Positions 12,307-62,200 of a DNA stretch of 64,000 nucleotides are shown here, piece by piece (position 1 is the first letter of the stretch; each line of letters begins with the position of its first letter). The translations under genes and the position numbers were made by a program. The notes under the pieces are model-generated. The model saw only the letters and a list, made by a program, of their open reading frames with translations. It made no database searches and had not been told where the DNA came from. Origin of the DNA: Paragorgia papillata (lineage: Eukaryota; Cnidaria; Anthozoa; Scleralcyonacea; Coralliidae). The DNA lies in assembly GCA_035771165.1 (NCBI GenBank), contig JAWNZC010000322.1, forward strand, positions 5,424,001 through 5,488,000, given 5' to 3'.

Positions 12307-12975
12307 TTTGGGCATAGTATACATTCAGTCACTGGACCAACTAGTGAATTTATCAGTGCCAATATACAAGCGAAAGTTTTTACAGCAGCAAAATCACCGT
12401 AGTGGGTCAGGTTTGTTTTTAAACGGGTGGCAAACAAGATAGCGTTCCAGAAAATATTCCGCAAATTAAACCTATATGCCACATTTCATTTACGTTGTCA
12501 TAGCGGTTGCGGCAACGAAACGTTGCGACGTTTTAAACAAAGAAATGAACACATCGCAACGTTACAACCAAATGGAAACCAGACGTAAGATGTTATACTT
12601 TATAGCGAAAACTAGGCAAAAAATGCATTGGGAAATGTTCTTTTACTAAATAGTTTTACGAAATGTTCTTTAGAGAATTAAGCCGCTTTATTTAAATACT
12701 CAAAGACAATTATTAGTGCCTAGCTAGTGATTTTGTTGGCGCAAACTGCATGACTATTTTAGACGGTCCTCAATAGCCACAGTAGGTTTATTTGGGCACG
12801 GGATAACGATCATTAGCAAGAGAAAAACTGAACGAGATTTGAATTGCAAGAAATGACGGGAAACGAGATTTAGACTGCAAATTCTTGCTGTTGTGATTCA
12901 GGAATTAGGGCACGAATAACGATGATGAATATGATGAATACTGAATTATTTTCTGTCTTTCCTGAGGCCTGCACC

Positions 12976-13036
12976 TTACGTCACTAGCGCGCGTGCATCT
13001 CGTTTAATGACGTCAGAATCGCGAGTCTCGCGCGGC
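12976..13036 (+). promoter_or_regulatory. Candidate UBA1 core promoter motifs
   Basis: TTACGTCA at 12,976 and a perfect TGACGTCA (CRE/ATF site) at 13,008 are followed by ATCGCGAGTCTCGCGCGG. The latter resembles the TCTCGCGAGA element of housekeeping promoters. The block is CpG-rich compared with its surroundings and lies about 200 bp before the UBA1 start codon. A TATA box is not evident. This is consistent with a housekeeping gene; the transcription start itself cannot be placed from sequence. Confidence 0.45.
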
Positions 13037-13220
13037 CCCACTGATTCACAACTCACAACTCACAAACTGAAACTGTTCACCTCTTGTAGTCCGGGCTGTT
13101 TCCTTTATGAATCCTTTATAAATCATTTCTAACGGTTGGATATATTTTAACAGAGCAGTGACAGTCAAGTAAAACGATAGATGTGTTATTCTCGTAGCTT
13201 ATTTAATACATTGATGGTAG

Positions 13221-51763
<38,543 letters not shown>

Positions 51764-52223
51764 ATAGTCGAGATTTCTAGTGGTGAACGATAGTTTTCAC
51801 GAAAAGCCTTTGAATCAGGAAGATGCTGCTACATCGAATATAAACAACTGAAATATCTTTAATTTATATATGTCAATTAATTTTAATTTCATTTACTCAG
51901 TTTCAACAATTATCTTAGTTTTATTTTACATTAGTACATAATTTGTGTTTCTTTTTCCCTTCAAATAGTAAAATTTCCTTTGTTTTTTCAAAAAGTACAT
52001 TTTTCGTTATATATTGGTCTTCTCGTGGAAATCAATCTTTGTGTCCTTTTATTTTCGTCTGTGTGTGAACGTACATTTAGTTACAGAATTAGGTACATTC
52101 ATCTACAAGCAAACCAGAACAATCGTTACTTAAAGTGTATATGAAATGAAAACTTTTACGATGTTTATTTGTACGCTCACTAAGGTGTCGGACATATCTT
52201 TAGAGTGGTTTTTAAACTGTCTT

Positions 52224-52340
52224 TTAACCCTTTCATGCGAATTGTTGTTGTTGGGACAACTTTATTTTTTTACTCTAACGCCAGACTATTTTACCCGTCA
52301 ATGCGGAGACGTTTTTGGAAAGCCATGCATGAAAGGGTTA
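52224..52340. mobile_element. Small MITE with TTAACCCTTTCATGC ends
   Basis: TTAACCCTTTCATGC and GCATGAAAGGGTTAA are perfect inverted ends of a 117-bp element. The interior contains TCTAACGCCAGACTATTTTAC, a word also found near 43,586 and 63,433. Lies in the UBA1-HDAC11 spacer, close to the UBA1 3' end. Confidence 0.75.
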
Positions 52341-53232
52341 ATTAAGACTGTTACCGCTTATAGAGAATAAACCTAGCATGCACAGTTGAAGATAATCCGG
52401 TTTAACTGAGGAGTAAGTTGGCGTTACAGCAACGATATATTGTAACAACAATATATTGTGCAACAATGTACTGTATAGTAATAACTACAATCTATAACAC
52501 GTTGGTCTCTGCACAGTTATATTTAAGAAATGGTCGCCCGTTTTATATAGCATTTTATAAAATAAGGTGTCTACGCACGTTCTGATTGGCTGGGCTTCGT
52601 GCATTTATAAGAGTATGAAGATCCTGAATGACGTAAAATGACGGAGTGGCGTGGGATGGCGTCACCTGGCGGGAAAAGCTAGCAAACTTTCAAAACTATC
52701 CCACTTTCATATTTTATAAAACAAATGAAACATACCACTCCTGTGAGTGTCCATATGTACTAAAGGTACATTTGACGTGATTTGAACACGAAAGAAGTGT
52801 AAAGGCACTCGGCTATCGCCTGATGCAAACACTTGAGTGAGTTTGGGAGAATTCGAAAGTGCTTATGTGAACCCTCGCCCAATAACGGCTCCGGTTCACA
52901 TGAACTTTCAAATTTTCCCGACTCTGGGCATCTGCGACGGCTTTGGTTTCTGTGACATGAAGTACACGAGTCGATAACGATAGGGAACGCGGGCTCCGAG
53001 TTTGGCTAAAATGCTGAACAAATGGAAAGTGCAAACTGCTGAGCACTGTGATAATGTCATTTGCTGTAATTTCTGCCATTGTACAGAATAAAGACTGTAT
53101 ATAGAGATCAGTGCTATCCAGATCATGATTTGGTGCAGCCTACCTGTCCAGTGGTGTTCGTATAAACTTTTTTAGAACATAAACATAGCAACTGCCAAGT
53201 CATATTCACAACAACGTCGAAAGAAAAACAAC
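52341..53232. other. UBA1-HDAC11 intergenic spacer
   Basis: Contains AATAAA near 52,364 that could serve UBA1. A TATATAGAGATCAGTG repeat-like word lies at ~53,098. The HDAC11 promoter must lie here or upstream, but no convincing core element is visible. Confidence 0.4.
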
Positions 53233-56200
53233 ATGGCCGAAAGACCTAATGGAGAGGAAACAGAAACAGAGTACGTTGACGAAGCTAAGAGGTTAGTTTA
53301 TAACACTTTACGTCCTGAAATAGATTTGGGAAGAGTCTATTTCTCACTGCAAGTAGAAAACACTGTCAAATGCAAGCTTATATATTAATGATCATCCAAT
53401 TTTTAAACATGAATCGGAATATACTAATATAGTGAGGTTGGATATATTCTTCGTTTGCAATCACGTGACAAAAATAGGTTACGTCATAGCTTGCCGCCAT
53501 GTTGGAGGATATACAAAGACCCAACATGGCGACGTCTTGTGGTGATACCGAGCGAAACATTCAATATTCGGAATATTATGCGACTTTGGACGATGCGGTT
53601 AAAGTCCGCTACAAGGAGAAAGTTAATCTTTGTGCATTTGATCCTTACCAATTAAAGAAATCTGACTACAGTGAAGATTTCACGTTGTTTCCCAACGTTG
53701 AGTACCCCGATATAGTCAACTATTTGGTACCCCTTTAAAAACCTGGTTTATTGCGGAAAACGATGGAAACGTCATAGCTGCGCATTGCAATTGCATGGCT
53801 GGGTTGTGCGAAGGATGTTCGCATGTTGGAGCCCTACTTTTTGCAGTTGAGGCTGGTGTGAGGATGAGGAGCTCAACTACATGTACAGGAGAGAAGAGTA
53901 AGTGGCTTATGCCTTCATACATGAAACAAATTCCCTACATGCCTGTTTGTGAAATGGATTTTACATCGGCAAAGAGGAAACATAACCTCTTGTTAGAACA
54001 CCAAGTAACCCCAAGTGCCTGTCACCCAACTCCTGCAGTATCTAGTAAAAACATTAGTGCTCCATCATGATCATGTCAGGAACAGCAAGCATTCTTCAAA
54101 AACATTTCAACTTCATCACCAAAGACAAAGCCAGTAATTATTTCAATGTTAAAACCATATAACACTGCTTATATACCAAAAGAAAATGCTAACCTACCCA
54201 AACCTTCACCTGAAACATTACATAACACCATGTATGAAAGCCTTGATTACCCAGACCTATTACAAAAATGTGATGGAATTGTTGTTCACCTAACTTTGGA
54301 GGAATGCAAGTGTATTGAATCAGCCACTAGGGAACAAGCCTTGTCCAAAGTATGGTTTGCTCAACGCAGTGGACGTATAACTGCTTCACGTTTAAAGTTG
54401 TCTTGTCACACAAACCCTGATAAACCATAAAAAAGTTTAATCTTAAGTATCTGTTACCCAGAAGCACACAAGTTCTCTAATGCTGCAACCAGGTGGGGAT
54501 GTGCAAAGGAAGCCCATGCACGTGAATCATACTGGACAAAAAACAACAAACATCATGAATGTCTAACTGTCTCAGACAGTGGCCTTCATGTAAATATTAA
54601 GTGGCCTTTCCTTGGTGCATCACCAGATGGAATTGTTCAGTGTAATTGCTGTGGTAGAGGTGTATGCGAAATTAAATGCCCATACATACACAGAGTTAGA
54701 ATGATATATGAAGCTACCAAACAAAAGAACTTCTGTCTAATCAGAGATCAGGATGGACTACATTTGGACAAAAAACGTGCCTATTACTACCAAATTCAGG
54801 CACAGATATATATTTGTGAAGTTGAGTTTTGTGACTTTGTAGTATGGACACAGAGAGACATGCACATTGAGCGAATTACCCCAGATTTGGAATTATAGTG
54901 TTATGGTGTTTATAGTTTGACCATGTCATTGCTCTGGCTATCGGCTAGATGGTCGTTCAATAAATACCTCAAAGCAGTCAATAATGACCACTACTTTATC
55001 TTTAAAATTTTGTTTGAAGACTGATGGCATTGTGCTTCTCAGTTCTTCGCGGTCTGGCCAATGTATAAGAAACTGCAGGTGAATGCTAAGTTGATCTATC
55101 CACTTACTGAATATCCTACTAACAGTTGATACAGATATGCCAAACCTATAACCCAAATCTTGAAGAGGTAAATTAAGTTTTATTTTCATTAAAACTAACA
55201 AAAACTCTTGGAACTGAGAGAGAGCATTACGTCCTGCGGACGGCTTGATATCCGGTGCTACTAAATCAAAAACATGCATGAGAATAATAAAATTGGGTAT
55301 ACCAGTATAAAACTTAGTTTTCTCATCATTATTTTCAAACCCTGCTTTTCCCAGCTCTATACCAAGAAGCCTTATTTTTAAGTCACTCAGTTCTGATGTG
55401 GCATTTTTCAAATAAAGCTCCTGCATCTCCATGTCCTTCATCGTGAGAGTGGTTTGACATTCTTTTTCGTTTTCTGTCACAACATCATGTGGAACTGTTT
55501 AATAGTGCAGAAGAAAAAGTTAATTCAGTATCAACTAATTCTTTATTGCTTTACAAAATTGTAAAAATGACGTGAAAATTATTTGCCCTGCAAATTCAGA
55601 GTTCGATCTAGGCATGATAGACTTTACTCGGTAGTCGATATGAAGATATCCCTGAGACGTGGGACAATGACAATGTATTCCTGAACGTGTACTTACTCGG
55701 CTCAGCGATTTTTTCAGTTAAGTCAACATTCCCCAAATTTATCAATGAATCCGCGACTTCAGCCTCAACTCGGGCAACTTCTTCAATCTTCCGTTTATGG
55801 CCTCGTTTTGCTGCCCTAGCAGCACGGGAAACAGCAGCAGACGTGTTTTTAACTTTAGAATGTCCCATGTTCTGTGTGGGAGCCTAATCTATGTTGAGAC
55901 GATCATATAAGTCTGCTGGCTTTCCTAGAAAAAGCATGTAAACAATCTGTGTATCGATATTTAGGTGAACGGCAACGACTCCAAACACTTCACATAATAT
56001 TTGTGAAAGACAAATTATATAATACAGTACCTGAAAGAAAATGAACGCTGCATACACGTGTCAGCTTAGTTTTTTCCTCATTTAGATCTGCCCTGTTTAT
56101 GTTTGTTAGCCATTGCTTTCTTCGTTCTTCGCTCAGCCTCCACGTATCGTCTCCTTGATGCGTAATAATCGTAGGTATTCTAAAAAAACTATATTTTCCG

Positions 56201-59200
56201 TTCTCGCGAATACTATTATGACCACATCCATAAACAGCACAAAGAGTTGGCATAATTAATACGATGAATTATTGAAATATAATACCGGTTATGGAAATAT
56301 AAGAAATGGGAATTCAACTACGCGTGACCCACAGCGTGATTTGTTTATCCTCCAACATGGCTGACTTCCGCCTTTTTCGATCGCTGTGACGTCATGTGCA
56401 AATGAAGAATACTGCTGAAACAGGGAACATACACAGAAGTATATACGTTTCAAGCAAAGGCCCTTTGTCTCGAAATGTTAGACTTCTATGTTCCCTGTTT
56501 CAGCAGTATATCCAACCTTACTATATTTTGATTTGTGTTTCAACACTGCTTATGCAGCACACTACTTTAATTTCACTGTTTGGACAATTTTTAAACAGCT
56601 ACAGTAGAACCTGAGTTTTATAAATATTGTTTAAAACTCAAGAAAATGCTGGCATTGCGGTGTGGTCCTAATAATCTCTGTCACCAGTGATGGTTGACTT
56701 TGATTTGTTATAACTATTTGTTTATCCCCCCTTTTAAAATGATCCTGAATGATCCCTTTTTACAATGAAACCTTAATTACGATATACCATGTATTTAGTG
56801 AGAATCTACAATAGCTTCTGCATCTGCTGTTCACCACCGGTTGTCTCTTAGGTTGCACTTTACTGCTGAGGTGCGTACTGGGTTGTAAGTTACCGTTGTT
56901 GCTCTACCTGATGAGGCTTGGTCTCGTTTGCTGCTGTGCTGGATGTAGCTTAAGTGACCATTCCTGTGGGTGTGGCTTATAGATTACGATTGCTAGTGCT
57001 TATATGCTTTGCCTTTCCTGCTGCTCGTAACATGTTTGAAGTGTTCAAGGCATGTGCCACGCCTTGTTGTCCCCCTTTTTTCTGCTGCATCTCATGTGTC
57101 TTAGCTCATATATTTGTTGCTGTGCCGGATGTATCTGACCCATGCTCGGGTGGGCTTCCTGCACTCTTTACAGATGCTTGGTCCTTGGTCCAACAGTGCC
57201 TCTCGTCATTACATTCGCAGTTCTCCATGTGTTGCAGTTTCACCGCGAGTTTATTGGGTTGTAGAAACACCATTGGGCAGGGTTCGTACCTTGAATCCCT
57301 GCTGCTCCAGCATAGCTGGAGGGTGGCGTTGGAGAGGGTAATTCTCAGCAACATTGCTACAACATAGTTGGGAGTTTAGGCTTGCCTGGAGCTGCTCTAC
57401 CTATAAGACCACTCCCGTCTTGGTGGGTCGCCTGTTCCTGTAAACTGTTCCTCAGCTATTAGGGCAAACCCTCTCCAACGGAGCTACACCCTCCAAAGGT
57501 CGTAGTGGTTTACATTACTGTATCCTTGTTAAGGCACACTAGTGTGGGTGCAGTAGTTAATGGCGTGGCATCAAGCCCTATGCCAGACATTGCAGGATTA
57601 TTAATTGTTGTTTAAGTAGTTACCTTTTTGTATAGATTATAATAATATTTTTATAATAATTAGCATAAATTAGCATAATGTGTTGTCCGACAAGATCCGA
57701 CAACCTAAAATTTGAATAGTAGAGGTAAAAACGATTCAAATGATATATTGTGGTATTTTTGTGTTATTGTGCTGTGTTTGTGATACTCGCGCACCATATA
57801 AAGACGTGAAAGTGCAAAGTATATCAACTCCCTGGATAACTCGATTAGGCAGAAGATGAATTGCAGATTTAAGTTATTTAAGAAGGTGATAGAAACAAAG
57901 GATAGCGAGATATGGGCCAACTACAAGAAACTTAGGAATACAGTAACATCAGATCAGAAAAGCCAAGGCAGCATACTTCCAAGAGAAACTCGATGAAGTT
58001 AAAACCACTACAACGTATTGGAACTTACTTACTAAAGCTACCTTAGAGAGGAAGGCTATTATTAGGCCGTTAAAACGCGACGACGGGAGCCTTGCAGTGG
58101 ATGACAAAGAAAAAGCTAATCTGATGAATTGTTTCTTTTCCACCACTGGCGAGAAATTGGCGAGGAACTTTGAACCGCAACTATTACCCTGCACACAAGT
58201 GATACCAGCCCCGTGCATATCGGAAGCTCAGTTGACGAGCAGTGAAGTTGAAAAGAATTAGCTTGCTTTGTTGAAACCTGCAAAAGCAACCGGACCAGAC
58301 GGAATCTCACCTAGGCTCTTAAAATTGGCAGGAATGGCTGTGGTATCTTAAATTGTATCTTAAGTAGCAGTTTGTGATCTTTTTTTTTGTTTTTGAAAGC
58401 TAAGCTAAAGTTTGCATAAAATGTAAAAATAAATGGCGTGGTTTGCAGGCAGACAGAATTTGTGTCCACTTCAACCAAGGGAGCTTGAATAAAATTCGTA
58501 ACAATGATTTTGAAGAGAAGTGAAACTCGCAAGTTCGTGCGCAAAGTTCAAGGGTCAAATTTAAAATTTCTACTCTTAAGGCAAAAGTGTACTACTATAG
58601 TACATTGAATCGTAATTTGGCCAAATTTTCGACTGACATAAACTGCACCCTCCTGACTCCATCACATTACGAGACGATACATACAGTAGTGACACCTATA
58701 CGTTACATAGCGAGGCCTTAGGTTACGTTGCGAGTCCTTTGGTTACGTTGTGAGGCCTTACATTACATTGTGAAATAAGTTACATTGTAAGACCTTGCGT
58801 TGCGTTATGGGACCTTGCGTTACGTTGTGAGACCCTGCGTTACGTTGTGAGACCTTGCGTTACGTTGTGAGACCTTACGTTGTATGTTATGAAACCTTAG
58901 ACGTTATGTTGTGATATCGCATTATACGTTATGTCATGAGAGCTAACGTTATGTTAGAGAGGCCAATTACTGAAGCCGATTATTTGGTGGCCGATTAATA
59001 CAAATAATCGGCCGATTAATCGGCATAATTATTCCGATTAGTGCTACGTTGTTGGTTACCAGTCCCTACGCAGTTTCGCAATGTTGTAGGGATTGCTAAA
59101 TTGCAAGCAAGATTTTTGAAATATAAACAAATGTTTCGTGATGATTAGTTTTGCGTGTTTTTGAGAATCAATTTCGGTATGCGCTACGCTATTATCAGAG

Positions 59201-62200
59201 AAGAAATGCAATACAAAGTAAAAAAACGAGACAAATTTTGTAATACAACAATTGTTATAATATTTAGTATTAGTTCATAAAACAGTTTAGTATAAATTTA
59301 CAAGTTTATAATGCAAATCCTCGAATTTCATTGGCTATTGCAGGAGTTTATAATTAACAATTAGACAACGAGCCCGAGTTTTCTCTGAGCGAGGGCGAGT
59401 TGTCTAATTGTTTTAGTATAAATTTACCAACAAAACTTAAATAAATTCTCGACCATAACATATTTTTTGAGGCTCGTTTAATACATTTTTTTAACAGCCA
59501 ACAACAAACGTTCAACAGTCATTTCGGACATCTGCTTGGCCCGTACAGTAATTGATGGAAAAGAAATGTTTTCTTGCATAATTTAGCATGGATTTTCATG
59601 TACAATGTTGAAACAATATATATCCACTCATTTGTTTTGTAAAAGTGACAAAAAGTTGAAAGAAACATTCAATTTAGCATATAGTTTACATCACGAAATC
59701 TTGTCAACAGCTAGCGTAATTTTGAAATGTGTTTTGTTTGCAGTTATTTCGTTTTAAACGAACACAGATAAACAATTTAACGATCTTACCATTAATAATT
59801 TCCATTCTAACCATTTTGTAAAACAAAAACGGCTACAAAATGGTTAGAATGGAAATTATTAATGGTAAGATCGTTAAATTGTTTATCTGTGTTCGTTTAA
59901 AACGAAATAACTGCAAACAAAACACATTTCAAAATTACGCTAGCTGTTGACAAGATTTCGTGATGTAAACTATATGCTAAATTGAATGTTTCCTTCAACT
60001 TTTTGTCATTTTACAAAACAAATGAGTGGATATATATTGTTTCAATATTGTACATGAAAATCCATGCTAAATTATGCAAGAAAACGTTTCTTTTCCATCA
60101 ATTACTGTACGGGCCAAGCAGATGTCCGAAATGACTGTTGAACGTTTGTTGTTGGCTGTTAAAAAATGTATTAAACGAGCCTCAAAGAATATGTTATGGT
60201 CGAGAATTTATTTAACTTTTGTTGGTAAATTTATACTAAAACAATTAGACAACTCGCCCTCGTTTTCTATGAGCGATAGTCAACTCGGCTTCGCCTCGTT
60301 GACTATTCGCTCATAGAAAACTCGGGCTCGTTAAATACTCAATTCTGACACACACATTGCAAAACCTTTAAATCAATAATCAAAATTCAATTTTGGCAAA
60401 TTGTGATGTAAAAACAAAATATTATCCGCTTTATGCGGTGCTAGCCTGTTTCGTTTGTCTGTGGAAATGTTCCCTGCCTCGCTAAACACACGCTCTGAAT
60501 AAATACTCGAACTGGGAGGGCTCAGATACTTCAGCACAACTTTAAACAAGTTGGGATAAACAAATTTCTTTGCCTGCCACCAAACATAAGGGCATGCTTG
60601 CAATGGCTGTAGCGGAAAAGCGAGAAAGGCGTCGATCTCTTCTTCAACTTGCTGGCGTTGGTGCTGTCGCTTGACCCAACAATCTCGTCGAAGCAAGACC
60701 ATAGTGCTTCATGATGAGGTTCAGTGCCATGATACACTAAGTATTGAACAACTTGAAATATAATAAACTATTTACCTCGTTTACTCGGTTTGTACGGGAA
60801 ATATCAGATCTCAGTGCGCTACTGTCAAAATCTTGGTCTGATCTTAAAAATTAAAATGAATATAAGAGCCCAGCTCAGTATCTTTATTTGGAAATCTATA
60901 ATGAATTCAAGACATAAGTAAAACGTTTTTTAGCAACAAAACGTTAATAAATTTTCTGTAAACGTTTTACTCATGTCTTGAATTCATTATGGTTTCCATA
61001 TAAAGATATTGAGCTGGGCGCTTATATTCCTTTTAAGATTGCGATTTCCGCCCGGAAAATCGATAGCTAAGTTATAACTTTGGTCTGATATTTTAATTTT
61101 TCCGTACAGTCTGTGCAGACCTTGTTCTCGGTTCATAACTTTTCATTATGATATGACACGAATTACTTCCGGTAAAATCACGCGCTGTGATTGGTTGCTG
61201 ATGTGGCGAAATTCCTCCGTAATGCCTGCGGGGGTTATGAAAATTGTCAATGCCCTACGATTGGAAACAAATAAAAAATCCTAATAAGAAAGTTACTGCT
61301 GCAAAACGACGAAAATAAATGACGATGAACATTATAAAAGTAAATTTTAGTGTCCAGACGAGAAAGAAACAACAGAAAATAACGCTAGTCCGGTGTTTTG
61401 ACGAAGTTAAAGGAAGTGAAGACCAAGAAATACAAGATTGATTTTGTAATAAAAAGTGCCATATAATAAACTGCTTAACACCCTCGACCGTTCGGTCTTT
61501 AGAGTAAAATATCAAACCTCGGCCTTGAACGTATTAACCTCGCTACAGCAAGACCTCGGTTTGATATTTTACCGTAAAGGCTTCACTCGCGGTTATTATT
61601 ATAAGTAATAACATGACTTGAGGGAAATTAGCGCTTAAATTTCCCGCAGCCGAGGGAAGGTTTGTGAAACTCCGAGGGCCGCAGACCCGAGGACTTTTAC
61701 AAATCTTCCCGAGGCAAAGGGGAAATTTAATCGCTAATTTACCGAAAAGTCATGGTATTAGTTTGGAATATTATGATCGCCGAGGAAAACTTTGAGAATC
61801 TTACCGACAGAAAATTAGAGATGAGCCGATTAATCGGAAACTAATCGGCAAAGCCGATTAATCGGCCAATTTAAAATAATCGGTAATCGGCCGATTATTT
61901 TGAATAATCGGCAAAATAATCGGTGCATGTCTCAAATAAAGTTTTTCATGAACGACGCAAACACACACACCATAAGTCCGTAGCTGCATAAGCCCAAACA
62001 CAATAGTCCTTATTTCTTACGTATAGCAGCCGATCAAATAGCGAGCATCAAAACAAAGTTGCAATGTTTGTCGCCAACTTCGGAAACAATGAACCAGAAC
62101 TTCGGAACTCTAGTCTGTCAAAAGATTTGTGAAACGCTTTTAAAAGTTTAAATTTTAAAACCAACACGAGCAAAGGATCTTCACCGGTTGAGGTAGTCAC

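Larger units (their letters stand above)
9343..12975. other. Intergenic, mostly unassigned
   Basis: No gene is supported between the six-exon gene and UBA1. Contents worth noting: a possible retrogene scrap near 10,447, a degenerate GAACCAC-like periodicity at 10,980-11,160, a dispersed repeat at 11,297-11,525, a tRNA-like head at 11,655-11,702 and a hairpin at 12,230-12,306. The rest is AT-rich sequence with nothing I can name. Confidence 0.5.
53427..56526. mobile_element. ISL2EU-type DNA transposon, decayed
   Basis: Two converging genes, a SWIM/YqaJ nuclease (+) and a THAP/DDE transposase (-), are the known content of ISL2EU elements. Inverted ends are ATATAGTGAGGTTGGATATA then TTCTTCGTTTGCA at the left, and the inverse of ATATAGTAAGGTTGGATATA at the right, with CCATGTTGGAGGATA as inner match. 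The right terminal repeat is split by a 97-bp palindrome (56,411-56,507). Both genes are broken. Inserted in HDAC11 intron 1. Confidence 0.85.

Noticed and set aside
56954..57367. 137-codon Cys-rich frame as a secreted protein
   Set aside because: No clear signal-peptide cleavage region, no homology and no splice context; lies among transposon fragments.
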